Assembly: GCF_905163445.1 (NCBI RefSeq)
Contig: NC_053199.1
Span: 13,534,001 to 13,598,000, forward strand
Source: Pararge aegeria
Taxonomy: Eukaryota > Arthropoda > Insecta > Lepidoptera > Nymphalidae
Reading direction: 5' to 3'
DNA length: 64,000 nt
Part shown: positions 22,601-30,900 of the stretch, piece by piece
Layout: each line of letters begins with the position of its first letter
Numbering within the stretch: position 1 is the first letter of the stretch
Notes under the pieces: generated by a model
Seen by the model: only the letters and a program-made list of their open reading frames with translations
Databases searched by the model: none
Told to the model about the DNA's origin: nothing
Program-made: the position numbers and the translations under genes

Positions 22601-25600
22601 GTAAGCGTAGCTTGTGTTATTGGTACTTAGATAGCTGATGAATATTTTTTTATGAATATAATACACATAAATACTTATAATATACAGATAAACACCCAGA
22701 CATTGAAAAACAATCATGTTTATCACACAAACATTTTCCAGTTGTGGGAATCGAACCCACGACATTGGACTCAGAAAGCAGGGTCGCTGCCCACTGCGCC
22801 ACTCGGCCGTCAAATACATGAATAGAAATGTTTCTTAATGTCTGGGTGTTTATGTGTATATAATAAGTATTTTTGTATCATCATATCAACCCATTACCAA
22901 CTAAAGGGCACTGGTCTTCTCCCATGTATACTTACCAACGAAGCATGCATAAACCAACTCCACAGTCTTCAAAACAATTTTGACACCGTTTACAATCTTC
23001 TTCTTGATCTGTGCTTTGACATCGCCCTCCAATATTTGTGCTAGGTCGAATTGCAAGGTGGTTTTCAAACTGGTATTGCTGTGGACGTCTATTAGAGTGT
23101 TAAGTAATTGAACTATGGGCTGTGGGTCCAGCAAGTATAGCCCCACAAGACACGAGCAAGCAATCTGAAATAACAATTGTTTTCACATTTATCTATGTAT
23201 GTAAAAGGAAGTTGTGTTAGTTACATGATTTATAACTCAAGAACGGCTTTCTCTTAGTCCGAAATAAGATAATAAGTATTCAAATATAACATCCATAAAA
23301 AAAAAAGATCCGCGGTACGGAGTTCGCCGGGACATCTAGTATAGTATATATAGTAGGTTTTTTTTATTGTTTGACTATATTTAATTGATTTTTTGGCAAT
23401 TATATCATACTTTGTATTAGCAAGAGACGTTGATTAGCAAATAGACGTGCTCGCTTGCTCGTTACATTTTTTTCAAGTTTAGCCCTAACCGATCATTATC
23501 GAAAACTTTCAAAGTTTTCATACACACACTGCATTGCATTTAAAAAGATGAAAACTGAATTCTTTATTCTTGAATTTTATCTATGATATTTTCATATTTG
23601 CATATGAAAATATCATCATATCATATTATCATATGAAAATATCTTTTAAAATATATTAGGTTCATATCATATCTTTTAAAATTAATTATGTATAAAAAGT
23701 ATATGAGGTTGAAATAAAATAATATTTTAAAGAATCAAAGGCATTTTTTGTTCCCGTTGCCGTTGATTTACGGAACCTTTTAAAAAAGCTAGAATTTAGA
23801 TTTCCCACGTCTTTTATCATAGACGAACTTGATTTTATTAAATTGCGCCTAGATGATGATGCAGGTTAAGATAAAGCGCTTTGCCTAAATGTCTAGAACT
23901 TGATTCCTTTTTCACATTTTTATAGATGGGAACTTTACCTCAACGCTTATATCAACATCCTGCAGTCTCTGCCTGCACATATCTGTAATTGTTTGGCTGA
24001 GATTGGCCACGGAATACCACTGCTGTTGAACTATCCTCAGTAATGACTGCATGCCTGGCTTCTGACTGTTCCCACCAATGTGCAGTTGTAGACCTAATTG
24101 AGTAAATAATAAAGTCTTGTTAATATTTAGTACTATTTGGCATATGTAATTATGCCTTCTCGATGCTTATTATGCATTTTTCAAAAAAATTACAGCAAGT
24201 GTCTTTTATACTAGTTTAGTATGTCTCGTATGCAGGTCATAAGTGTCTTTTATGCAAGTTTAGTACGTCTCGTATACAGGTCGCAAGTGTCTTTTATGCA
24301 AGTTTAGTACGTCTCGTATACGGGTCGAAAGTGTCTTTTATGCAAGTTTAGTACGTCTCGTATACAAGTCGAAAGTGTCTTTTATGCTAGTTTAGTACGT
24401 CTCGTATACGGGTCGAAAGTGTCTTTTATGCAAGTTTAGTACGTCTCGTATACAAGTCGAAAGTGTCTTTTATGCTAGTTTGGAATGTCTCGTATACAGG
24501 TCGAAAGTGTCTTTTATGCAAGTTTAGTACGTCTCGTATACAGGTCGAAAGTGTCTTTTATGCTAGTTTGGAATGTCTCGTATACAGGTCGAAAGTGTCT
24601 TTTATGCAAGTTTAGTACGTCTCGTATACAAGTCGAAAGTGTCTTTTATGCTAGTTTGGAATGTCTCGTATACAGGTCGAAAGTGTCTTTTATGCAAGTT
24701 TAGTACGTCTCGTATACAGGTCGAAAGTGTCTTTTATGCTAGTTTGGAATGTCTCGTATACAGGTCGAAAGTGTCTTTTATGCAAGTTTAGTACGTCTCG
24801 AATACAGGTCGAAAGTGTCTTTTATGCTAGTTTGGAATGTCTCGTATACAGGTCGAAAGTGTCTTTTATGCAAGTTTAGTACGTCTCGTATACAGGTCGA
24901 AAGTGTCTTTTATGCTAGTTTGGAATGTCTCGTATACAGGTCGAAAGTGTCTTTTATGCAAGTTTAGTACGTCTCGTATACAGGTCGAAAGTGTCTTTTA
25001 TGCAAGTTTAGTACGTCTCGAATACAGGTCGAAAGTGTCTTTTATGCTAGTTTGGAATGTCTCGTATACAGGTCGAAAGTGTCTTTTATGCAAGTTTAGT
25101 ACGTCTCGTATACAGGTCGAAAGTGTCTTTTATGCTAGTTTGGAATGTCTCGTATACAGGTCGAAAGTGTCTTTTATGCAAGTTTAGTACGTCTCGTATA
25201 CAGGTCGAAAGTGTCTTTTATGCTAGTTTGGAATGTCTCGTATACCGGTCGAAAGTGTCTTTTATGCTAGTTTGGAACGTCTCATATACAGAAAGCAAGA
25301 GTAATTTATGCAAGTTAAGTTCGTCTGGAACACAATATCCTTAATGCAAGTTTATCGGGTCTTATATGCAAGTCTAATAGGTCTCGTTCACAGCCCAAGT
25401 GTATTTTAGGCTAGTTTGGTACGTCTTGTATACAGGTCGAAAGTGTCTTTTATGCTAGTTTGGAACGACTCTTATAAAAAACCAAGTGTCGTTTATGCAA
25501 GTACTAAACTACATCTGGAATACAGGTTCAACGAGTCTTTTATGCAAGTTTAGTATGTATTGTATATAGGAAGAAAGCGTCTTTTATGCAAGTTTGGTAT

Positions 25601-27220
25601 GTATCATTTACAGGAAGAAAGAGTCTTTTATGCAAGTTAAGTAAGCCTCATATAGAGGTTGCAAGTGTATTTTATGGAAGTTTGGTACGTCTTGTATAAA
25701 TGTCACAAGTGTCATCTATTCGTCTAACGAGAGAAAGTATTATTTACCTGTATTAATATGCCTTGCCACAATAAACAACTGTGCCGCCTTCACAAAGTCA
25801 TTATTGTTGATGCATTTCCAAATCTTCTCTGGTATTTCCATTAGCAATTTTATTTGCACTGATATGGAATGCACTGGATTCACATTAAACTGTGAACTAA
25901 AACATTGTCATTATCAGCCTGTTATATTTTCTTCTTCTCATGAGATAGAGTGTTACATCACTTCTATGTGTTGGCAGTGTCAAACGATTATTATCATGTT
26001 AGTAATGATGACAGCTTATCCATAATCTAATCCATAATCCAAATATCATATACAGCTAACAAAAAAGGTGTTAAATCATTTGCTGTTACAATGAAATCAC
26101 AACCCAGAGATACATGAATTTTAAGGACAGGCTGAAGGCAAGAGTCTGTTTAGAGGTGCATACAAACATGCTTGACTTATAACAAAATATCCCTTCATTA
26201 TCACTCAACCCACTCAATCAATACTCCAATTTCATCAAATTTGGAGTATTGATTGAGCTGAATATAGATAAAAAATAATCAAATAAACAAGCAGACACAC
26301 TTTTGGTTTTAAAATAATATTATTACGGATTGGACCAAGTTAGTATTCTTCCATTTTTTTCCAGGGGCTGGAAAAGGTAGTAAATTTGTTATAGAAAACT
26401 AAACGTTTACCTCTGTGTTGGCATGTGTCTCTCCTGTATCTTAAAGCCAACTAAATGCGTATTGTGCAAGTTCTTACATGCCACCATCATGTCATTGATG
26501 TGTTTCAGAGTGCTGCCAGTTGTGACTTTCATGTCCTCTATAGTGTCCGCTGCCTGAATCAAGTCTCTGTATCTTTCCCTAAACACAATATATATCTATA
26601 AATAAACAAAATAGAAATGTATGTCTGCAATTTTATATTAATGCGCATAATTGATTATGGCATAGAAGAGATAGATGGATTGTGTGAAAGAGGAAATCCA
26701 AGAGGATTGCATAGTGTGATGATGTCTAACAGTCAGTGTACGAGTCAGATATATGATATGTGCTGACTCCATAGCATTGGAAGAAGAGTATACTCATAAC
26801 ATTTCTTAGAATAGGAATTATAAAATACCCTATAATACGGGACATAAATTGGTTGATAGTATACTCATAATTATTGTAATTTTAGTGGTTTCGAAGACTA
26901 CGTTGAACCAAACTGAATGTTGAATTGTTTATTTATTTTAATGTAATTGTAAAAAATATGAAAGGTTCGGACTTTGATTAAATGAAATAACCATAAGTTT
27001 CCCCGTAAATGTTGATTTGTTCTTGCAAAATTTTAGTCCAACATTATGAATAGGATAATGTTTTTACAAAACCATAAACATACCCAACCATTGCCCGTAG
27101 TTCTTCCCGTTTTCTTTCGATTTCATATTGTAGTTTCTTTTGCACCTGATCTATGTCACTAATGGAATGTGTTTGGAAGAGTTGTTCAGGTACAATGTCT
27201 AGCAAATTTGGCTGTTGCAT
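13676..27220 (-). CDS. COG1: Conserved oligomeric Golgi complex subunit 1, 13 coding exons
   Basis: Coding exons in order: 27084-27220, 26411-26578, 25748-25896, 23939-24093, 22936-23164, 22286-22418, 21445-21617, 20080-20379, 18976-19207, 17661-17985, 16169-16419, 15225-15414, 13676-13876. All use GT-AG borders, all phases fit, and the product is about 880 residues, close to the family length. The N-terminus (DIDQVQKKLQYEIERKREEL, then RAMVGERYRDLIQAADTI) is the Vps51-type segment that marks COG1. In exon 11, EGNSIESTIKVPAAPSMKLQ also matches the family. COG1 belongs to lobe A of the eight-subunit COG complex, a tether for retrograde vesicles at the Golgi that keeps glycosylation enzymes in place. 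The start is the first ATG (27218-27220). A 4-codon upstream ORF lies just ahead of it. For the last exon see the finding on the alternative donor at 13692. The introns are crowded with SINEs and a satellite. Confidence 0.93.
13915..14110 (+). repeat. Dispersed repeat with TTCAAATTCAAAAATTC start
   Basis: A-rich start, then TTCTTTATTCATCACGAGCA, ATAACCTCGTTCGCC, AAAGCTACGAGGGTTCCAAA and CTAAGAAGAGCCCACA. A reverse-oriented relative lies at about 31160-31320 (GTGGGCTTCTTCTTAGACCA; GGAACACTCGTAGCTTAAG). It lies in COG1 intron 12. Confidence 0.55.
14955..15215 (-). repeat. Dispersed repeat, family E, ends beside a COG1 exon
   Basis: The reverse complement reads TTTCAAGTAGGCCTA through the ACCGGTTCGGAAGG-like block to the GAGATGAGAGCGA-like block of family E. 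Its end (about 15213) lies about a dozen bases from the COG1 exon 12 donor at 15223-15224. Confidence 0.7.
15571..15788 (+). mobile_element. tRNA-like sequence inside 36-bp inverted repeats
   Basis: Arms at 15571-15606 and 15753-15788 match as inverted repeats over 36 bp with three mismatches (core AATTTAAAATGCATA). Between them, 15678-15753 reads like a tRNA and ends exactly where the right arm starts. Inverted arms suggest a MITE-like element that captured a tRNA-like head, or two repeats in inverted order with a SINE between. No target duplication was identified. Confidence 0.6.
15678..15753 (+). tRNA. tRNA-like sequence, probably a pseudogene or SINE head
   Basis: The acceptor strands 15678-15684 and 15746-15752 pair at six of seven positions. 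The D stem GCTT/AAGC is perfect, and the T arm GCAGG-TTCAAAT-CCTGT pairs fully. A box (TAGCTTAATTGGG) and B box (GGTTCAAATCC) are good. The stretch between D and T arms is about 26 bases, three or more too long, and does not form a regular anticodon stem, so no amino acid can be assigned and function is doubtful. Confidence 0.45.
16525..16772 (+). mobile_element. SINE family A with truncated head
   Basis: Begins inside the head at GGCAGCGACCCTGCTTTCTG, keeps TTTGATTCCCACAACTGG, and runs through TTTTTCAGTGTCTGGGTATT to GTGTATTGTCGTAGTATATT. A second 3' fragment follows at 16800-16865. Confidence 0.8.
16800..16865 (+). mobile_element. SINE family A, 3' fragment
   Basis: Repeats ATTCATCAGTCGTCTTAGTG and AAGCTACGCTTACTTTGGG just after a fuller copy ends, which suggests a duplication of the tail or a second insertion at the same site. 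Confidence 0.65.
16950..17115 (+). mobile_element. SINE family B, head part
   Basis: Head AAGCGGTGATAGCGCATTGG and GGTAGGAGCTCGACTTCACT, then the B-box region CGAGTTCGAATCCCTGCACG and CACCGTTAAAG. The 3' half is missing. Confidence 0.75.
17455..17652 (+). mobile_element. SINE family B, 3' part, next to COG1 exon 10
   Basis: TTTAACGGTGAAGGAAAATA, CCTGCATGTCTGAGACTTCT, GGCCAGCGTGGT and CTGTAGTGGGCCGGTAATGA show family B. The element ends within about 10 bases of the COG1 exon 10 donor (AC at 17659-17660), so the intron begins with SINE sequence. Confidence 0.8.
18003..18062. repeat. Short repeat next to the COG1 exon 10 acceptor
   Basis: CGCCACTAAGCGATAAGGGC followed by GCCCTTTGTACC is a block I recognise as frequent in lepidopteran DNA; a loose relative is at 60620-60650 (GGCGGCCTTATTGCT). 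It lies about 20 bases upstream of the acceptor and keeps an open frame into the exon. Confidence 0.45.
18167..18549 (+). mobile_element. ATACAACGTGTA-family element, complete copy
   Basis: Bounded by ATACAACGTGTA at 18167-18178 and its inverse TACACGTTGTAT at 18538-18549, 383 bp apart, with no ORF. The interior has GTCTCTGAAACTTATCTGTG, CCTGTCACTTTATTAGATAC and CTTATGACATATACTTACGC, which recur in the copies at 38771-39120 and 44696-45132. It is a non-autonomous element with 12-bp terminal inverted repeats. Confidence 0.85.
18557..18815 (+). mobile_element. SINE family A, near full length
   Basis: Head TTAACGGTCGACTGGTACAG, block CCCTGCTTTCTGAGTCC, B box GGGTTCGATATACAC (changed), 3' end GTGTATTGTCGTAATAT. 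It starts only seven bases after the ATACAACGTGTA element ends. Confidence 0.8.
19230..19505 (+). mobile_element. SINE family B
   Basis: GAGTTTGAATCCCAGCACGC, CTTCAACGGTGAAGGAATTC, GAAACCTGCATGCCTGAGAG, CCACCAATCCGCACTGGGCC and GAGACCCGTGCCCTTCAATG follow the family order. The head is weak. The end runs straight into the palindrome at 19517. Confidence 0.75.
19517..19786. mobile_element. Large palindrome built on the ATACAACGTGTA element
   Basis: The left arm 19517-19611 and right arm 19692-19786 are 95-bp inverted repeats with about four differences and an 80-bp centre. Going inward, each arm has a start like the SINE A head (GATGGCCGAATGGCGC on the right), then TACACGTTGTAT, then the element's CTTATGAAATATACCGATGC block. 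The right flank then continues as SINE B (GTGGGAGGAGACTCGTTTCC). It lies in COG1 intron 8. Confidence 0.8.
20000..20070 (-). mobile_element. SINE family B, head, next to COG1 exon 8
   Basis: The reverse complement shows the family B head with the B-box-like region (GTGCGTGCAGGGCCTCGAAC on the + strand). It ends about ten bases from the COG1 exon 8 donor at 20078-20079. Confidence 0.65.
20690..21240. repeat. Repeat-derived sequence with CGGGTGTCGTACGG blocks
   Basis: CACGGGTGTCGTACGGAGAC and CGCGGGTGTCGTACGGAGCG recur about 140 bp apart, followed by TACACCATTGACTGCGATCA. Related blocks lie at 39900-40000 (CGCGGGTGTCGTACGAGGCG) and 58895-58925 (-). It is a dispersed repeat; the original class is unclear. 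It lies in COG1 intron 7. Confidence 0.5.
21655..21965 (+). mobile_element. SINE family B, near full length
   Basis: AGCGGTGACAGCCCATTGGG, GCCGAGTTAAGATCCCAGC, TTATGTGCGTTTTACGTAAT, CACTTGCCTCAACGGTGAAG, CCACCAATCCGCACTGAGCG and CCCGTGCCCTATAGTGGCCC. It starts about 38 bases upstream of COG1 exon 7. Confidence 0.8.
22170..22260 (-). mobile_element. SINE family B, head part, reversed
   Basis: AAACGCACATAACTCCGAAA then GTTAGAGGTGCGTGCCGGGG and CTCGAACTCGGTCTCC are the reverse complement of the family B head. It lies 25 bases from COG1 exon 6. Confidence 0.7.
22475..22815. mobile_element. Head-to-head pair of SINE family A copies
   Basis: A + strand head (22475-22548: GGCGGCCGAATGGCGCAGTG to the B box) is followed at once by a nearly complete minus-strand copy (22550-22815). 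That copy starts TATACTACGACAATACACAC and ends GCCACTCGGCCGTCAA. The two form an inverted pair in COG1 intron 5. Confidence 0.8.
23205..23342 (+). repeat. Dispersed repeat, family H, short copy
   Basis: AAGTTGTGTTAGTTACATGA, ATAACTCAAGAACGGCTTTC, then TCCGCGGTACGGAGTTCGCC and GGGACATCTAGT. Same ends as 11665-11842 with a shorter middle. Confidence 0.65.
24196..25717. repeat. 44-bp satellite array with 88-bp higher-order period
   Basis: About 34 tandem copies of a 44-bp unit, with the core GTCGAAAGTGTCTTTTATGC. From about 24440 to 25260 two variants alternate: one has GCAAGTTTAGTACGTCTC, the other GCTAGTTTGGAATGTCTC, giving an 88-bp dimer period. Units after about 25280 are diverged (GAAGAAAGAGTC-type). 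The array fills nearly the whole COG1 intron between exons 4 (ends 24093) and 3 (starts 25748). The open frames across it (72-116 codons) are products of the repeat. Confidence 0.97.
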
Positions 27221-27225
27221 TTTTA

Positions 27226-27240
27226 TTACTTCGAATTCAT
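27226..27240 (-). promoter_or_regulatory. Four-codon upstream ORF of COG1
   Basis: ATG AAT TCG AAG TAA ends six bases before the COG1 start codon, out of frame with it (TAATAAAAATG follows). If transcribed in the leader it could lower translation from the main ATG. Its presence is seen; any effect is inferred. Confidence 0.4.
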
Positions 27241-27802
27241 TAAAAAACAATATTAAGATTTTTATTAATAAATAAACAAAATCGAAGTCCGACCTCCGAA
27301 ATCTCCGGGTACGTCAACAAATAACTGCCAATGTCAATTGTTATTCTGACAACTGTAATGTCACTGTCAGTGTTCATAGACAATTTTATTTCTTTAGGAA
27401 TTGGAAGCAGACTGGGCCAAGGTCTTATCAATTTATGCCTACTAATTGTAGAATACCAATTGTATTCTACAATTATATAACTAGCCGTTATATAATTTTA
27501 ATGTATTCAATAATAAAATATACTATTTACTAAAGTATACTACACTGATTGAGACTACTTTGGCTTGAATTTTTAAGATCAGTCCACTCTTCCCTCGTAT
27601 CACTGATGATTCTCATTGATCCTCACCACGTTAGAATTAGACGAAGTAGATTTTTAACTAAGAATGATCGGCATTGTCTGCTATGTAATTTAAATAGACA
27701 CAGCAAAATATATACAAATTCCAATGGAGTCGTTCTACCTTTTAGTAGTTAGTAATTAATCCTATAAGGTTAAAATAAAACTGCTTTACATGTAATAGAC
27801 CA

Positions 27803-27808
27803 TTTATT
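27803..27808 (-). terminator. Poly(A) signal of groucho
   Basis: AATAAA on the minus strand, about 103 bases after the groucho stop codon (27911-27913). It is the first such hexamer downstream, giving a 3' untranslated region of about 120-130 bases. Confidence 0.55.
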
Positions 27809-27910
27809 TGACCCACTGTTGCACCCACGGGTGCAACCTCCACTGGACAGTATGAAACCCGTCTTTACCGCCTACTGAGATTTTCACTTCACTTGTACCA
27901 CTTCACTGTA

Positions 27911-30900
27911 TCAGTACATAACTTCATACACTGTTGCTTTCTTATCACCTGAACCAGTCACTATAAACTTATCGTCCGCCGATATATCACAACTGAGCAC
28001 CGATGATGATTCTTTTGTCTGGAAATAAAAAAATAATATTAAATCAAAGAATAAACTAAAGGGCAAAAAAATTTCAGCTAAGTGCAAGTAAGACTTGCAC
28101 ACTAACGTGACGAGGGTATGCATAAAGCAGGAAGTGGCATAAAATGAAAATTCCTCTTTCCTATGCCAGTTAATAAAAAATTAGGATAGGCAGTACTTTT
28201 GTGCATGTATGAAGTGCACGCCACTAGCTATCCCCGATTTTTCTCACCCACCGATTTACTTATGACGTGTAGCCAATTTATTACCTGGAATATACTAGCT
28301 CCGTATGGCGTTCGCCACGCGTTCAGTAGGTTGTCCTTGCCCGTAGAGACGAACCATTTACCCGCGGCCGCAAACCGGAGGGAGAGTACACAGGACTCGT
28401 GCAGAACTAACTGGTAGCGGTCCGGTTTGCCCGCGTGTAACACTTCCACGTGGGAGTTCTCCATACCCACCGCCAGCCATGAACCTAAGTGAAAATGTGA
28501 TTGGATTTAAAAATCAGGGTTCCATACCGAGGTGCAATATGAAACACTACATAGTATTTAAGACTAATAATTATGATCGAGGAGAAAAAAAAAACAATTT
28601 TGTTAATTTTTTTATTCTACATGTTAAACCTAGCCTGCAAACTCGGGTACGAAAATTATTATATTAAACCAATACCCCTAATCGGTTTCTACACGACATC
28701 GTATCGGAACCGCTTATAGTAAAAGGGCTGATTGCAGTTAAAAATTTAACAAAAATAAATTGAATCATATATATTTAATTATAAACTCGTATTTAATTTA
28801 CCCAAAGTTTGGTCCCTGAATGGCTAAATATTTAACCAAAACACTGACTTCGAAATAAATGTTATACCAACATACATTTTTGTTCATTAATATAGTTTTC
28901 ATTTATAGTCGATAAGGCAGGAATAATGTTAATTTTAATTTCCAACCATTATCTTTAGTCGATTTCTCTTTTCTGATATTAACAAATTTGATGGTAGTAT
29001 TGTTCACCGATTAATTATGCTAATAAATTGTAATAAAAAATAAAAGTAAAGTAAAGTAAATATTAATTTTAGTTTGTTATTATTATTTCCCTAGAAAAAT
29101 ATATTTTACGTTGGTTCATTAATAAATAAATAATTAACTTAATAAAAAATAATAGTTTAAGAAAAACTAAAAATCACGCTTTCACGAATAAACTAAACTA
29201 AAATGTAAAAATGAGTTTGTTCCTTTATAGCAAGCGTGTTTAGTTTTTCTTTTTACTATTAATTTATTTGAAGCCGGTTAACAAAATGGTGTAGCTCACC
29301 AGTGGGACAGTATCCTAGCGAGAAGATCTGACTGTTGAAATCGTGCTGATGTAACTGCCTGCCCTCTCTCAAGTCCCAGGATCGCACTGTGTTGTCCAGC
29401 CCGCCAGTCCACAAACGCGTGCCGTCTGGACTTATATCTATACACGACGCGCCATCCGTGTGACCTGGAACAACGAAATATAATTCACATTTTCCTTTTA
29501 AGGCCTTAATTCAGAAAGTGCGAGTCGGACTTTCATGAGATGGGTTCTGTACCAAGGTGAAGTTTGTTTTCAATGTAGATTCCTTAAAAACAATAATTTT
29601 CTTACTTGTATAAGCTTGGATTTGAATGTAGAGCAATCATTAACGTATACTTATACATGTACTAATAATTTGACTTGAACAAACTATGTAGACTGCACTT
29701 AGTTTAATCTATTCAAAACTATTGTAGTAGGCTCCGTTTATAAGTTTCTATTCAAACAATAAGACTGAATCTACTACTGTTTCGGTAGGCAGATTCTACA
29801 TAGAGTAATCAGGCGAGAAACTTTTGTTTTATAATTTCACAAGTTAGCCCTCGACTTAGCAATCTCACCTTGTGTTAAGTGTCGATGCAGTCTTACATGG
29901 TATGTAGCGGTCTAACCTATTAGAGGTATGCCTCTAATTGGTTATACCAGCCTATTAATCCCAAACGCGGCATCGTACTGGAACACTAAATCTCTTTTGC
30001 GTCAGGTGTTTGTCGGTAAAGTGGTAGCTACGGCAGAAGCCCACCAGACCAAATCAGAGAATAACCAGAAATTATAAAATACCACATTGTCCCTGCCGGG
30101 GAACGAACCTGGCAACTGTCACTTGGTAGTTGCACTTTTCCAACATCTTTTTTTACAAGTTATCGTATTTAAGAATCTTACAAAATGTATCTCTTGGACA
30201 CGAAAGTGGAGTGGAATATTGTGGAATGTGTAAGTACGCTATAACTTATTGTTTTTTGATTGGCGAAGTGGGCATTGACCCTGCTTTCTGAGTCCAAGGC
30301 CGTGGGTTCGATTCCCACAACTGGAAAATGTTTGTATGATGAACATGAATGTTTTTCAGTGTCTTGGTGTTTATCTGTATATTATTAGTATTTATGTAAT
30401 TATTCATAAAAATATCTCATTACCATCTTAGTACTCATAAAACAAGCTACGCTTACTTTGGGGCTAGATGGCGATGTGTGTATTGTCGTAGTATATTTAT
30501 TTATTGTAGTACATGTTTACTCTATGCATAATATGATAAAACTTCTTACCTTGGAATTGCCTAACTAAGGTTTGATTGTGTAGATCCCATACCGCTATGT
30601 TGCCGTCTGAACAACAGCTGAAGCAGACCTGTAGTTACAAAAAAAAAAGGAATAGTTATTAAACAAGAAATAATCATATACAGAGTTCAATCCAAAAAGA
30701 GAGAGGGTTTAATAGCAGTGACCAATGTTGCTCCAATGAGGGTTGTAGGACTTTATCAACTTTTATCCGCACTCCGCACTGGGCCAGCGTGGTCTACGGA
30801 CAAAACTCTTCTCATTGACTCTCAGACGTGTTCAACTATTATCACATCATCATCAATCATCAATAGCCTATAACAGTCCACTGCTGCAGTAAAAGCCAGG

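Noticed and set aside
24485..25344. Overlapping frames of 72-116 codons that look like a repeated protein
   Set aside because: They recur every 88 bp because the satellite does; neither 44 nor 88 is a multiple of three, so the frame is not maintained as a coding repeat, and the region is a COG1 intron.
24196..25717. CRISPR-like array
   Set aside because: There are no unique spacers between repeats; units are directly adjacent and the genome is eukaryotic.
27240..27431. Minus-strand frame of 63 codons upstream of COG1
   Set aside because: It overlaps the presumed COG1 leader and promoter, has no family resemblance and no splice logic joining it to COG1.
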